A stretch of DNA of 64,000 bases from Haloimpatiens massiliensis (GCF_900184255.1 NZ_LT854640.1:1510156-1574155), one strand, 5' to 3'; counted from the first letter of the stretch, positions 35,131-45,348 are shown. Made by a program: numbers and translations. The notes: generated by a model from the letters alone, not told the origin.

Positions 35131-35262
35131 AATAGTGTATTTAGAAGGTTGAATTATAAAGAATTTAATGCTAAAATTTCTTAATATGAATACATGTAAA
35201 AATGAAAGCCATAATATAATTATGACTTTTATTTTTTCCTAAAAGGTAAGGGGGAAACGAAA

Positions 35263-35991
35263 TTGGAAAGATTGGATAAAGTTCTATCTAATTTAGGGTA
35301 TGGAACGAGAAAAGAAATAAAATCGCTTGTAAAAAATGGTCTTGTGTCAATAGATGGAAGTGTTGCAAAAGATAATGGTATGAAAGTAGATCCAGAAAAG
35401 AATAAAATTATTGTAAATGGTGAAGAAGTAATGTATAGAAAATACATATATCTCATGATGAATAAGCCAGATGGGGTGGTGTCTGCTACTTTCGATAAAT
35501 ATGATGAAACAGTTATTGATTTAGTTGACCCAGAATATCAAATTTTTAATCCTTTTCCTGTGGGAAGATTAGATAAAGATACAGTTGGATTATTGATTTT
35601 AACTAATGATGGAGAGTTAAATCATAAACTTATATCTCCTAAATATCATGTTAATAAAAAATACTATGCAGAGATAAATAAGCCTTTAGATGAAAAGGAT
35701 GTGGATGCTTTTAAAAAAGGCATAGTTATAGATGATGGATATAAGTGTATGCCCGCTGAGCTGGAAATAATAAATTCTAGTGAGGATGGTGCAGAGTCTT
35801 ATGTAATTATACAGGAAGGAAAGTTTCACCAAGTAAAAAGAATGTTTCAGGCTAGAGGTAAAGAAGTTGTATTTTTAAAGAGGGTTTCCTTTGGTAGTTT
35901 AATCTTAGATGAAAATTTAGAAGAAGGTGAATACCGAGAATTATCAGCAGAAGAGATAGAGATATTGAAAAGTTGTAAAAACCATATATAA
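35263..35991 (+). CDS. rsuA: 16S rRNA pseudouridine synthase (RsuA family)
   Basis: 242 residues from TTG at 35263, after AAGGGGGAAA. An N-terminal S4 RNA-binding domain (ERLDKVLSNLGYGTRKEIKS, about 1-60) is followed by the synthase domain with the catalytic Asp in PVGRLDKDTVGLLILTNDG (about residue 103) and KKYYAEINKPL, then a C-terminal EGKFHQVKRMFQ helix. RsuA makes pseudouridine 516 of 16S rRNA; the paralogues RluE/RluF differ little, so the exact site is a likely but not certain call. Single gene. Confidence 0.9.
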   Translation: MERLDKVLSNLGYGTRKEIKSLVKNGLVSIDGSVAKDNGMKVDPEKNKIIVNGEEVMYRKYIYLMMNKPDGVVSATFDKYDETVIDLVDPEYQIFNPFPVGRLDKDTVGLLILTNDGELNHKLISPKYHVNKKYYAEINKPLDEKDVDAFKKGIVIDDGYKCMPAELEIINSSEDGAESYVIIQEGKFHQVKRMFQARGKEVVFLKRVSFGSLILDENLEEGEYRELSAEEIEILKSCKNHI

Positions 35992-36138
35992 AATATGTAA
36001 AAAAATGAAGGATTTCATTTAATTTTAAAAATGTTTACAATTAAATCTGCAAACACTATTGCTTTTTTGTCTTTATTTTAATATAATAATATTGCAAGGA
36101 TAAATGAAAAGATAAATAGCCCCCTTTTTATTTATCAT

Positions 36139-36174
36139 CAAAACAGCCCCGCCCCAAGGGCTGTTTTTGTTTTG
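36139..36174 (+). terminator. Terminator downstream of the rsuA gene
   Basis: AAAACAGCCC pairs with GGGCTGTTTT around CGCCCCAA, followed by TGTTTT. GC-rich stem in AT-rich surroundings. About 150 bases after rsuA. Confidence 0.85.
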
Positions 36175-36285
36175 TGTATTAAATGTAAGTATGTATGTGG
36201 TAAATATTAATTAAGTAAGATTTATAAAATATGTGTAATAATATAGCAAAAAACTATATAAAATATCATATGAAATGACAAGAAA

Positions 36286-36318
36286 GTTCAAATTCTCTAG
36301 GAGGGTTTGAATTTTTTA
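36286..36318 (+). terminator. Second hairpin terminator before the TrpR-like gene
   Basis: TTCAAATTCTC pairs with GAGGGTTTGAA (two wobble pairs) around TAG, then six Ts. No gene lies between this and the terminator at 36139, so the two may act in series or a small RNA lies between. Confidence 0.65.
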
Positions 36319-36391
36319 TTAATTTAATAGATTAAAGTCGTACAAAATGGTAAAATATATGTATGAATTATTATAGGGAGTGAGTAGCAAT

Positions 36392-36697
36392 ATGAGTGGG
36401 GAGTATATATCTAAATTAGAAAATGAGGAAATGGATTTTTTGTTCGACGCTATATTAAAGTTAGAAAATAAAGAAGAGTGCTATAGGTTTTTTGAAGATA
36501 TATGTACAATAAATGAAATAAAAGCCTTAGCACAGAGAATGCAGGTAGCAAAAATGTTAATGGAGAGAAGAACCTATTTAGATATTGCAGGAACTACAGG
36601 AGCAAGTACTGCTACTATAAGTAGGGTAAACAGATCCTTAAATTATGGAAGTAATGGTTATAAATTAGCTTTTGATAAGTTGAATTGGAAACCTTAA
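36392..36697 (+). CDS. YerC/YecD family TrpR-like regulator
   Basis: 101 residues from ATG at 36392 (GGGAG lies 11 bases before; a GTG at 36380 abuts it). The whole protein matches the TrpR-superfamily YerC group: LFDAILKLENKEECYRFFED, INEIKALAQRMQVAKML, then the HTH TYLDIAGTTGASTATISRVN followed by RSLNYGSNGYK. It is a small DNA-binding protein found just upstream of pcrA in many Firmicutes, as here. Its ligand is not known; it is not the tryptophan repressor itself. Confidence 0.9.
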   Translation: MSGEYISKLENEEMDFLFDAILKLENKEECYRFFEDICTINEIKALAQRMQVAKMLMERRTYLDIAGTTGASTATISRVNRSLNYGSNGYKLAFDKLNWKP

Positions 36698-36741
36698 AGT
36701 TAAAAGTATTTAATAGAAAGGTTGGAGCACCTGTACGTAAG

Positions 36742-36787
36742 GCACGAGGATATCCAAAAATTTTTTTAGGATTAAATCGTGCTTTTA
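36742..36787 (+). terminator. Terminator before pcrA
   Basis: GCACGA...CC pairs with GG...TCGTGC around an A/T-run loop, followed by TTTT. It separates the TrpR-like gene from pcrA, so pcrA needs its own promoter in the next 130 bases. Confidence 0.65.
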
Positions 36788-36925
36788 TTAATTTTAAACT
36801 GATAATGTTTGATATAATATAAAGATGTCTATTATAATAATATAAACAAAGTTCTTAGTTTTAGATGGAATGTACAGTGAGTAGACATGAGATAAACAAA
36901 GTTCTTTTTAATCAGGAGGTATCAG

Positions 36926-39178
36926 ATGGAGTTAAAAAAACTTTTAAATAGAGAACAGTATGAAGCAGCTAGTACTATAAATGGCCCTCTTTTAATACTA
37001 GCAGGGGCTGGTTCAGGTAAAACGAGAGTATTAACCTATAGAATAGCTCATATGATTCAGGATTTAGATATATATCCTTCTAGCATATTAGCTATAACTT
37101 TTACTAATAAGGCTGCAGGGGAAATGAAGGAAAGAATAAAGGCTTTAGTTGGAGATGTGGTGGACAGCATGTGGGTTTCTACATTTCACTCTAGCTGTGT
37201 TAGGATTTTGAGAAGAGAGATAGATAAAATAGGTTATAATAAGAATTTTGCCATATATGATACATCAGACCAGAAGGTACTTATGAAAGAGTGTATGAAA
37301 GAATTAAATATAAATGATAAGGATATAACGGACAGAGAAATTTTAGGAAAAATATCAGATCAAAAGAATAATTTAATTTCTGCTGAAAAGTTTAAAGCAG
37401 AAAATGAAAGAAATTATAAATTAAATAAGATAGCAGATGTATATTTGCTATATCAAAAGAAGTTAAAAAGTAACAATGCTTTGGATTTTGATGATTTGAT
37501 TTTTAAAACTGTAGAATTATTAAAAAAACATAAGGAAGTTTTAGAATTCTACCAAAGAAAATTTAAATATATAATGGTAGATGAATATCAAGATACCAAT
37601 AGAGCACAGTATGAACTGGTAAAATTACTAGCAGCAGGTCATAGAAACATATGCGTGGTGGGGGATGATGACCAATGTATTTACCAGTGGAGAGGAGCAG
37701 ATATAAGGAATATATTAGACTTTGAAAAAGATTATGATGATGCTAAGGTGGTAAAGCTTGAGCAAAATTATAGATCTAAAGCTAACATATTAAATGCTGC
37801 CAATGAAGTCATAAGAAATAATGCTCAGAGAAAGAGTAAAGTACTTAGGACGGAAATGGAAAATGGAGAGAAGATAAATATATATAGAGCATATTCCGAT
37901 ATGGATGAAGCTATGTTTGTATGCAAAACTATAAAGAATATAAAGAAAGAGAAGAATAAGAATTTTAAAGATTTTGCTATACTTTATAGAACCAATGCCC
38001 AATCTCGTATTTTTGAGGATATATTTATAAAAAATGCTGTACCATATAGAATAATAGGTGGATTAAAATTCTATGATAGAAAAGAAATAAAGGATATATT
38101 AGCTTATTTAAAACTTATAAACAACCCTGTGGATGATGTAAGTTTAAAGAGGATAATAAATGTACCTAAAAGAGCCATTGGTGACACTACAGTGGATAAA
38201 GTACAACACTTTGCAAATGCTATAGATGATTGCCTTTACAGTGTCATATTAGATGTAGAAAATGTACCAGGATTAAGTTCAAGAAATATAACATCTATAA
38301 ATAAATTTACAAGCCTTGTAAATAGTTTTATAGCTAATAAGGATGAAATGATGGTTTCAGAACTTATAGAAGAAATAATAGATAAGACAGGATATTTAGA
38401 TTCTCTTCTAAAAACTAATACTATAGAAGATAAGGCTAGAATAGAAAACTTAAAGGAACTGGTTTCTGCTGCAGTAGAATTTGAGAATACTTCAGAAGAT
38501 AAAAGCTTATTTGCATTCTTAGAACAAGTTACTCTAGTTTCAGATATAGATAATTTTAATGAAGAAGCAGATTCCGTTGTGCTTATGACAGTACACAGTG
38601 CTAAGGGCCTTGAATTTCCAGTGGTGTTTATGGTTGGCATGGAAAATGGAGTGTTTCCAGGCATGGCTTCATTAAATGATTTTAATGAAATGGAGGAATC
38701 TAGAAGACTATGTTATGTTGGAATAACAAGAGCTAAAGAACAACTATATATGACATCAGCAGAAAGTAGAAGGGTATTTGGAAGAACTGTATGTTATGAA
38801 GAATCCGACTTTATAGCAGAAATACCATTAAAGCTAAGGGAAAGAGTAAATCTTCAAAATAATGATCCTAGAGTGATGGCTAGAAAAAGTGTAGATACAG
38901 GACTTAGAAATAATCCTCACAGCCTTAGAAATTCTTTTAAGCAATTTTCCAATCATTCATCGAAAGAACATAACAATGGATGGAGTGCAAGTGGTGAAGG
39001 AAAGGAAGCTAGTGAAAATGAGATAGTGGAAGGAAGAAAAGTTAGACATTCTACTTTTGGAGTAGGTACAGTAGTAAGCAAAAAGGTTACTGATAGTGGA
39101 ATTAAAATCACTGTGGTATTTGACAACTATGGAATAAAGAATCTAATGTATAATAAATCCATATTAGAAATACTATAG
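36926..39178 (+). CDS. pcrA: ATP-dependent DNA helicase PcrA
   Basis: 750 residues of superfamily 1A helicase. Motif I GAGSGKTR at 27-34, motif II VDEYQDTN (about 221-228), motif III VGDDDQCIYQWRGAD, motif IV EQNYRS, motif V VVLMTVHSAKGLEFPVVF, and motif VI YVGITRAKEQLY. The C-terminal tail ends with the PcrA-type RKVRHSTFGVGTVVSKKV Tudor-like domain that binds RNA polymerase. It unwinds DNA 3' to 5' in repair and in clearing replication-transcription conflicts. ATG at 36926 follows CAGGAGGTATC. ligA follows 20 bases later, a normal pair in Firmicutes. Confidence 0.97.
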   Translation: MELKKLLNREQYEAASTINGPLLILAGAGSGKTRVLTYRIAHMIQDLDIYPSSILAITFTNKAAGEMKERIKALVGDVVDSMWVSTFHSSCVRILRREIDKIGYNKNFAIYDTSDQKVLMKECMKELNINDKDITDREILGKISDQKNNLISAEKFKAENERNYKLNKIADVYLLYQKKLKSNNALDFDDLIFKTVELLKKHKEVLEFYQRKFKYIMVDEYQDTNRAQYELVKLLAAGHRNICVVGDDDQCIYQWRGADIRNILDFEKDYDDAKVVKLEQNYRSKANILNAANEVIRNNAQRKSKVLRTEMENGEKINIYRAYSDMDEAMFVCKTIKNIKKEKNKNFKDFAILYRTNAQSRIFEDIFIKNAVPYRIIGGLKFYDRKEIKDILAYLKLINNPVDDVSLKRIINVPKRAIGDTTVDKVQHFANAIDDCLYSVILDVENVPGLSSRNITSINKFTSLVNSFIANKDEMMVSELIEEIIDKTGYLDSLLKTNTIEDKARIENLKELVSAAVEFENTSEDKSLFAFLEQVTLVSDIDNFNEEADSVVLMTVHSAKGLEFPVVFMVGMENGVFPGMASLNDFNEMEESRRLCYVGITRAKEQLYMTSAESRRVFGRTVCYEESDFIAEIPLKLRERVNLQNNDPRVMARKSVDTGLRNNPHSLRNSFKQFSNHSSKEHNNGWSASGEGKEASENEIVEGRKVRHSTFGVGTVVSKKVTDSGIKITVVFDNYGIKNLMYNKSILEIL

Positions 39179-39198
39179 CTGGTGTGAGGTGAAATTTT

Positions 39199-41190
39199 TT
39201 GGATAAAAATATTGAAAGAATAAAAGAATTAGTGCATGTACTAAATAAACATTCATATGAATATTATGTATTAGATAATCCAACTATATCGGATAAAGAA
39301 TATGATAAAATTTACGATGAACTTGTAAAACTTGAGAAAGACACAGGATTTATATTGCCTTATTCCCCAAGTCAAAGGGTAGGAGATGGCATATTATCGG
39401 GATTTGAAAAGTATACTCATAAAGCTAAACTTTGGAGTCTTGATAAATCCCAAGATATAAATGGTATAATTCAGTGGCATAATAGAAATAAGAAAGCTGT
39501 GGAAGAATACAATAGAACACATGAAGACAAACTACCTGAGTTAAAATATATAGTTACAAAGAAATTTGATGGCCTTACTGTAAATTTAACTTATGATGAA
39601 AATGGTGTATTAAGTAAAGCGGCTACTAGAGGAACAGGAGTAGTAGGAGAAGATGTAACAGCGCAGGTAAAGACTATAAAATCTATACCTCTTAAAATTG
39701 ATAATGGAGCAGTAGTAGAAATACATGGGGAAGCTATAATGACAAAGGAAGCTTTTGAAAAGTATAATAGAAATGCTCAGGTTCCACTTAAAAATTTAAG
39801 GAATGGAGCTGCTGGTGCTCTTAGAAATTTAAATTTAAAAGAAACCTCTAAAAGAAATCTTTCAGCTTTCTTCTATGATGTAGGATACAATGAAGGAACA
39901 GCTTTTGAAACCTATAGTGAAATGATGAATTTTATAAAGAAGAAGGGACTTCCTATAGATGACTACATAAAGGAATGTGAAACTATAGAAGATATAAAAA
40001 GAGAAATAGAGTATATAAATAAAATTAGAGGGGAATTGAACTATGATATAGATGGAGCGGTTATAGCTATAGATCACATAAAAACTAGAGATGTTCTAGG
40101 ATACACTGTAAAATTCCCTAAGTGGGCTATAGCCTTTAAATTTGAAGCAGAGGAAGCTACTACTACTCTTTTAGATGTAGAATGGAATGTAGGTAGAAGT
40201 GGTAGGGTAAGTCCTACAGCTTTATTAGAACCAGTGGAGATAGCAGGTGTAACTGTTAAAAGAGCTACATTAAACAATATGGATGACATAGAAAAAAAAG
40301 GTGTTAAAAAAGGATGCACAGTGTTTATAAGACGTTCTAATGATGTTATACCTGAAATAATTGGAGTAGTAGAGGAGAGTCTAGAAGGAACAGAAGACAT
40401 AAAACCACCAAAAAAATGCCCATATTGTGGAAGTGAAGTTGTAAGGGATGGAGCACACTATTTTTGTGAAAACACACTGTCTTGCAAACCTCAGTTAGTT
40501 AAGAGTATAGTTCATTTTGCTTCAAGAGAAGCTATGAACATAGAGGGATTTAGTGAAAAAACAGCAGAACAACTTTTTGAAAATCTAAACATTAAATCCA
40601 TAAGTGATCTATATAATGTAAAAAAAGAGCAACTATTGACATTAGAAAGATTTGGAGAGAAAAAGGCTCAAAATCTAATAGATTCAGTGGAAAAAAGTAA
40701 AAATCCTGATTTAGCTTCATTTATATATGCACTTAGTATACCTAATGTAGGTAAAAAAACTGCCACAGATTTAGCTAATACATTTAAGAACTTTGAAAAT
40801 TTTAAAAATGCTAAATTTGAAGAGTTGATCCAAATTCAAGATATAGGTGAAACTGTGGCTAAATGTATTGTAGACTTTTTTAGTGATTCATTGATAAGTA
40901 AAAGTGTAGATGAATTATTTAATGTTGGAATAAAACCTTATTTTGAAGATGTAAAAGTAGAAGAAAATAATTTTAAAGGTAAAACTGTAGTAGTAACTGG
41001 AAGTCTTCAAAAATATAGTAGAACAGAAATAAAGGACAAATTGGAGAGTCTTGGAGCTAAAGTGTCATCAAGTGTTAGTAAAAAAACAGATTATGTTTTA
41101 GTGGGAGAAGCACCAGGATCTAAATATGAAAAAGCACTAGACTTAGGAATTAAGATTATTACGGAAGAAGAGTTTGAAAAATTAGTATAA
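39199..41190 (+). CDS. ligA: NAD-dependent DNA ligase
   Basis: 663 residues. The N-terminal Ia domain carries Y21-Y22 (HSYEYYVLDNPTISDKEYD), the nucleophile is K122 in KFDG (the KxDG motif), and NGAAGALRNLNL is the next nucleotidyltransferase motif. A four-cysteine zinc finger (CPYCGSEV...CENTLSC) and helix-hairpin-helix repeats follow, then a C-terminal BRCT domain (GKTVVVTGSLQKYSRTEIKD). The start is TTG at 39199 after GGTGTGAGGTG, 20 bases after pcrA. It seals nicks in replication and repair; the gene is essential in most bacteria. Confidence 0.97.
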   Translation: MDKNIERIKELVHVLNKHSYEYYVLDNPTISDKEYDKIYDELVKLEKDTGFILPYSPSQRVGDGILSGFEKYTHKAKLWSLDKSQDINGIIQWHNRNKKAVEEYNRTHEDKLPELKYIVTKKFDGLTVNLTYDENGVLSKAATRGTGVVGEDVTAQVKTIKSIPLKIDNGAVVEIHGEAIMTKEAFEKYNRNAQVPLKNLRNGAAGALRNLNLKETSKRNLSAFFYDVGYNEGTAFETYSEMMNFIKKKGLPIDDYIKECETIEDIKREIEYINKIRGELNYDIDGAVIAIDHIKTRDVLGYTVKFPKWAIAFKFEAEEATTTLLDVEWNVGRSGRVSPTALLEPVEIAGVTVKRATLNNMDDIEKKGVKKGCTVFIRRSNDVIPEIIGVVEESLEGTEDIKPPKKCPYCGSEVVRDGAHYFCENTLSCKPQLVKSIVHFASREAMNIEGFSEKTAEQLFENLNIKSISDLYNVKKEQLLTLERFGEKKAQNLIDSVEKSKNPDLASFIYALSIPNVGKKTATDLANTFKNFENFKNAKFEELIQIQDIGETVAKCIVDFFSDSLISKSVDELFNVGIKPYFEDVKVEENNFKGKTVVVTGSLQKYSRTEIKDKLESLGAKVSSSVSKKTDYVLVGEAPGSKYEKALDLGIKIITEEEFEKLV

Positions 41191-41377
41191 AAGTGCTTAA
41201 AAAACTAAAAAAGTATAAAATAGCTTAATATAAATAAATTACCTTGTTTACAAAATAACCATAAACGGTTATTATAAATTCAATAATGTAATTTGATATA
41301 TTAAGTTAACTTTAATAATAAAGCATTAAACATATTAAGTTAATTTCAAAAGTAGTAATGTAAGCGGAGGAAGAAAA

Positions 41378-41647
41378 ATGAGGAAGGTAATTGACACTTT
41401 AGGATGGATATGTGTTTTTATAACAGTAGTAGTTCTTGTCATAACACTGTTAACTACATATCAATTTATATACCTAAGGCATTTTAATACTTACAGGATT
41501 ATTCAATTGTGTATATTTTTCACGGCAATCACTTGGTCTATTAAGATGTTTATTCAAAAACAAGATCACTCTAGCATAGTTTATCCTTTATTGTACATGC
41601 TTTTAGCAATGGGAACTATATTTTTTATGTATGTTGGAGTATATTAG
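41378..41647 (+). CDS. Small membrane protein (89 aa)
   Basis: 89 residues with three hydrophobic segments: about 8-31 (LGWICVFITVVVLVITLLTT), 41-59 (IIQLCIFFTAITWSIKMFI) and 68-88 (VYPLLYMLLAMGTIFFMYVG). The ATG follows AAGCGGAGGAAG, a strong binding site, which supports it as a real gene. It lies between ligA and gatCAB. I do not recognise the family and cannot assign a function. Confidence 0.6.
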   Translation: MRKVIDTLGWICVFITVVVLVITLLTTYQFIYLRHFNTYRIIQLCIFFTAITWSIKMFIQKQDHSSIVYPLLYMLLAMGTIFFMYVGVY

Positions 41648-41718
41648 TAGTTGATAGTGGAGAATTGATAATTAATAGTTAAAAATTAATAATTGAAAAT
41701 TAATAGTTAAATGAATTT

Positions 41719-41800
41719 AATCCCTAGTCTTTGAGTATAAATTTCTAGTTTTATATGTGTTTAAACTAGTGAGTGTACATTAGAGACTAGGGATTTTGTT
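41719..41800 (+). terminator. Large two-stem terminator
   Basis: AATCCCTAGTCT (41719-41730) pairs with AGACTAGGGATT (41784-41795), followed by TTGTTT. The inside carries a second stem, TCTAGTTTT with AAACTAGT. It follows the small membrane protein gene. Confidence 0.85.
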
Positions 41801-41975
41801 TAGTTTATAGAGATAAATCTAAACAATACTAAAAGGGATAAGATGTCATGTATAAGCTGTTTGGAAATTCATTTAAAAGAGGGATTATGTAAAAATAAAA
41901 TTTTGTGATAAAATGGAAATGTTATATAATAATTAGTTTGGTTATAATTAGTACAAACAGGAAGTGAGGGATAAC

Positions 41976-42266
41976 ATGTCAGTTTCAAAAAAAGATGTTG
42001 AATATGTAGCGAAACTTTCAAGACTAAGTTTCAATGAAGAAGAAAAAGAATCTCTTGTAACGGATTTAAATAATATATTGAATTATATGGAAAAGTTAAA
42101 TGAATTAAATACAGATGATGTGGATATAGTAGTAAATCCTTACTATATGGAAAATAAATTTAGAGAAGATGAAGTTATGAAATCTATGGAACTTAAAGAT
42201 GTTTTAGATAATGCACCAGAGAAACTAGAGGAATACGTAATAGTTCCTAAGATAATAGAGGAATAG
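41976..42266 (+). CDS. gatC: Asp-tRNA(Asn)/Glu-tRNA(Gln) amidotransferase subunit C
   Basis: 96 residues from ATG at 41976, after GTGAGGGATAAC; a GTG at 41964 would add four unneeded residues. It has the GatC pattern SKKDVEYVAKLSRLSFNEEE at its start, ILNYMEKLNELNTDDV in the middle and the MKSMELKDVLDNAPEK stretch that wraps the GatA-GatB joint. It is the first gene of the gatCAB operon, whose products form the complex that makes Gln-tRNA(Gln) and Asn-tRNA(Asn) by amidation. Confidence 0.95.
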   Translation: MSVSKKDVEYVAKLSRLSFNEEEKESLVTDLNNILNYMEKLNELNTDDVDIVVNPYYMENKFREDEVMKSMELKDVLDNAPEKLEEYVIVPKIIEE

Positions 42267-42288
42267 ATTTAAATAAAGGAGGGATATA

Positions 42289-43743
42289 ATGGAGCTCTAT
42301 AAATTAAAAGCTCATGAAATAAAGAAATTAATTAAAGATAAAGAAGTGAAGGCTGAAGAAATTACAACAGCTTTTTTTAATAGAATAGATGAAGTAGATG
42401 AAAAAGTAGGAGCTTACCTTTATGTAGCTAAAGAAGAGGCTTTAAATAAGGCTAAAGAAGTAGATGAAAAATTGGATAAAGGGGAATCAGTGGGAGCTCT
42501 TGCAGGAGTACCTGTAACAGTAAAGGATAATATAAATGTAAGGGGAATGCAAAACACTTGTGCTTCTAAGATACTAGAAGGATATGTGGCTCCTTATGAT
42601 GCCTTTGTAACAAAAAAATTAAAAGAAAGCAATGCTATTATATTAGGAAAAGCTAATATGGATGAGTTCGCCATGGGATCTTCTAATGAGAATAGTGCAT
42701 TCAAACCTGTTAAAAATCCCTGGGACTTAACCAAAGTTTCAGGGGGATCTTCTGGTGGATCAGCAGCTTCAGTAGCAGCTTTTGAGGCAGCTCTTTCTCT
42801 TGGAACAGAAACAGGTGGATCTGTAAGACAACCAGCTTCTCTTTGCGGAATAGTTGGATTAAAGCCAACCTACGGAAGAATTTCAAGAAATGGAGTAGTA
42901 GCTTTTGGTTCTACACTTGATCAGGTGGGGACTTTTGGAAGAGATGTACATGACTGTGCACTTTTAACAGGTGCTATATCAGGAATTGATAGTGGAGACT
43001 TTACTACAGCAGATGTAAAAGTGCCAGACTATACAAAATTCCTTACAAAAGATATAAAAGGAACTAGAATAGGAGTTCCTACAGAATTTTTCCAGGGTCT
43101 AGATGACAAAATAAGAGAAAAAATACAAGAAGCTATAGTAGTATTAAAGGAAAATGGAGCCATAGTTGAGAAAATTTCACTTCCATTAGCCAAATACTCT
43201 TTAGCAGATTATTATATTATAGCTTGTGCAGAAGCTTCATCAAACCTTGCCAGATTTGATGGCATTAGATATGGCTATAGAGCTAAGAATTTTAAGGATT
43301 CTGTGGATATATACTTTAAATCTAGAACAGAAGGGTTTGGGGAAGAAGTTAAGAGAAGAATAATGCTTGGAACTTATGTGCTTTCAGCAGGATATTATGA
43401 TGCATACTATAAAAAAGCATTAAAAGTAAGAAAACTTATAAAAGAAGAATTTGATAAAGTATTTAAAGAATATGATGCTATAATAACACCCACTTCACCT
43501 ACTACAGCATTTGAAATAGGTGAAAAGGCAAAGAATGTACTTTCAATGTACTTATCAGATATATATACAGTACCTGTTAATATGGCAGGAATACCAGCTA
43601 TATCTGTACCCTGTGGCATGGTAGATGGTCTTCCAGTGGGAATGCAAATTATAGGTAATTATTTTGAAGAGGGAAAATTATTTAATTTAGCATATAGCTA
43701 TGAACAGTCAACAGATCATCATAACAAAATGCCAAGGCTATAA
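42289..43743 (+). CDS. gatA: Asp-tRNA(Asn)/Glu-tRNA(Gln) amidotransferase subunit A
   Basis: 484 residues of the amidase-signature family. The Ser-cis-Ser-Lys triad is visible: Lys in VTVKDNINV (about residue 79), the cis-Ser in SGGSSGGSAASVAA (about 150-163) and the nucleophile Ser in GTETGGSVRQPASLCG (about 178). GatA releases ammonia from glutamine and passes it to GatB. ATG at 42289 follows AAAGGAGGGATATA. It lies 22 bases after gatC and is followed directly by gatB. Confidence 0.97.
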   Translation: MELYKLKAHEIKKLIKDKEVKAEEITTAFFNRIDEVDEKVGAYLYVAKEEALNKAKEVDEKLDKGESVGALAGVPVTVKDNINVRGMQNTCASKILEGYVAPYDAFVTKKLKESNAIILGKANMDEFAMGSSNENSAFKPVKNPWDLTKVSGGSSGGSAASVAAFEAALSLGTETGGSVRQPASLCGIVGLKPTYGRISRNGVVAFGSTLDQVGTFGRDVHDCALLTGAISGIDSGDFTTADVKVPDYTKFLTKDIKGTRIGVPTEFFQGLDDKIREKIQEAIVVLKENGAIVEKISLPLAKYSLADYYIIACAEASSNLARFDGIRYGYRAKNFKDSVDIYFKSRTEGFGEEVKRRIMLGTYVLSAGYYDAYYKKALKVRKLIKEEFDKVFKEYDAIITPTSPTTAFEIGEKAKNVLSMYLSDIYTVPVNMAGIPAISVPCGMVDGLPVGMQIIGNYFEEGKLFNLAYSYEQSTDHHNKMPRL

Positions 43744-43758
43744 AGGAAGGTGAAAAAC

Positions 43759-45189
43759 ATGGAGTTTGAAGCGGTTATTGGACTAGAAGTTCACGTGGAA
43801 CTTGCGACAAATACAAAAATATACTGTGGGTGTACTACAGAATTTGGAGGAAAACCTAATACACATGTTTGTCCTATATGTATGGGACTTCCAGGTTCAC
43901 TTCCTCAGCTTAACAAAAAAGTAGTAGAATACGGAATGAAAGCGGGAATTGCTTTAAATTGTTCTATAAATAAAGTAAACAGAATGGATAGAAAAAACTA
44001 TTTTTATCCAGATTGCCCTAAAAATTATCAAATAACACAAGATGAAATGCCTCTATGCTATGATGGATACATAGATATAGAATTAGGAAATGGGAATAAA
44101 AAAAGAATAGGATTAGAAAGAATTCATATAGAAGAGGATGCAGGAAAGCTTATACATACAGAATTAGGAACACTTGTGGACTATAATAGAGCTGGAGTGC
44201 CACTAGCTGAAATAGTTTCAAAACCAGATTTAAGAAGTCCTAGGGAAGCAGTATTATATCTTGAAAAATTAAAGAGTATTTTACAAGCTATAGGAGTATC
44301 TGATTGTAAAATGGAGCAGGGTTCTTTAAGATGTGATGCTAATATATCTGTAAGAGAAAAAGGCACGGAGAAGTTTGGCGTAAGAACAGAGATAAAGAAT
44401 ATGAACTCTTTTAAAGCTTTAGAAAAAGCTTTAAACTATGAATTTGAAAGACAGACTAAGGCAGTTGAAAATGCTGAAGAACTTAGAGTAGAAACTAGAA
44501 GATGGAATGATAATAAGGGCATAACAGAAGTTATGAGAAGCAAAGAAGATGCTAATGATTATAGATATTTTCCAGAGGGAGATTTAGTCACTATAAACAT
44601 AGATGACAGCTGGATAGAAAAAATCAAAGCTGAAATACCAGAGCTTCCTTATGCAAAATTAGAAAGATTTTTAAAGCAATATGAAATCCCTAAATATGAT
44701 GCAGAAGTAATAGTGTTGTCTATGAATATGGCCGATTTTTTTGAAGAGGCTGCAAAGGAAAGTGGAGATGCTAAAGCTACATCTAACTGGATAATGGGTG
44801 ACATATCAAGACTTATGAATGAGGAGCTTTTACAGGTTTGTGACCTTAAATTTAATCCAAAGCAATTAGCAGAACTTATAAAACTCATAAAGGTTAAAAC
44901 TATATCTAATGCTATAGGAAAAAAAGTTTTATCAGAAATGCACAAAACAGGAAAAAACCCTAAACAAATAGTAGAAGAAAAAGGATTAGTTCAAAATAGT
45001 GACGAGGGAGCTATTTTAGAAGTAGTTAAAAAGGTTCTAAAAGAAAATCCTAAGTCCATAGAAGACTATAAGAATGGTAGAACTAAGGTTACTGGATTCT
45101 TAGTTGGTCAGATTATGAAAGCTTCAAGAGGAAAGGCAAATCCTGAAATAGTTAATAAGTTAGTAAATGAGGAAATAGTAAAACTATAG
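43759..45189 (+). CDS. gatB: Asp-tRNA(Asn)/Glu-tRNA(Gln) amidotransferase subunit B
   Basis: 476 residues from ATG at 43759, eight bases after GGAAGG; a GTG nine bases earlier is less well placed. The start EFEAVIGLEVHVELATNTKIY is the family hallmark, followed by CGCTTEFGGKPNTHVCPICM, with the cysteines of the zinc site, GLERIHIEEDAGK and RWNDNKGITEVMRSKEDAND. The C-terminal 140 residues are the YqeY-like tRNA-binding tail. GatB phosphorylates and amidates the misacylated tRNA. End of the gatCAB operon; a strong terminator follows. Confidence 0.97.
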   Translation: MEFEAVIGLEVHVELATNTKIYCGCTTEFGGKPNTHVCPICMGLPGSLPQLNKKVVEYGMKAGIALNCSINKVNRMDRKNYFYPDCPKNYQITQDEMPLCYDGYIDIELGNGNKKRIGLERIHIEEDAGKLIHTELGTLVDYNRAGVPLAEIVSKPDLRSPREAVLYLEKLKSILQAIGVSDCKMEQGSLRCDANISVREKGTEKFGVRTEIKNMNSFKALEKALNYEFERQTKAVENAEELRVETRRWNDNKGITEVMRSKEDANDYRYFPEGDLVTINIDDSWIEKIKAEIPELPYAKLERFLKQYEIPKYDAEVIVLSMNMADFFEEAAKESGDAKATSNWIMGDISRLMNEELLQVCDLKFNPKQLAELIKLIKVKTISNAIGKKVLSEMHKTGKNPKQIVEEKGLVQNSDEGAILEVVKKVLKENPKSIEDYKNGRTKVTGFLVGQIMKASRGKANPEIVNKLVNEEIVKL

Positions 45190-45210
45190 AAAACTAAATA
45201 AAACAAAGAA

Positions 45211-45318
45211 AAAATGGGGCTGTGGTATTAAGAATAAATACTACGATATATTGTACTAGATTTTAATTTTTAGTACAATATATTGTATGTAAATTTTTTA
45301 ATGCAACAGCCCCATTTT
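45211..45318. terminator. Bidirectional terminator after gatCAB
   Basis: AAAATGGGGCTGT (45211-45223) pairs with ACAGCCCCATTTT (45306-45318); inside is a second stem, ATATATTGTACTA with TAGTACAATATAT. It lies between convergent gatB and the 464-aa gene. Confidence 0.9.
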
Positions 45319-45348
45319 ATAATATTGTTAGGGCATTAAATAAATTAT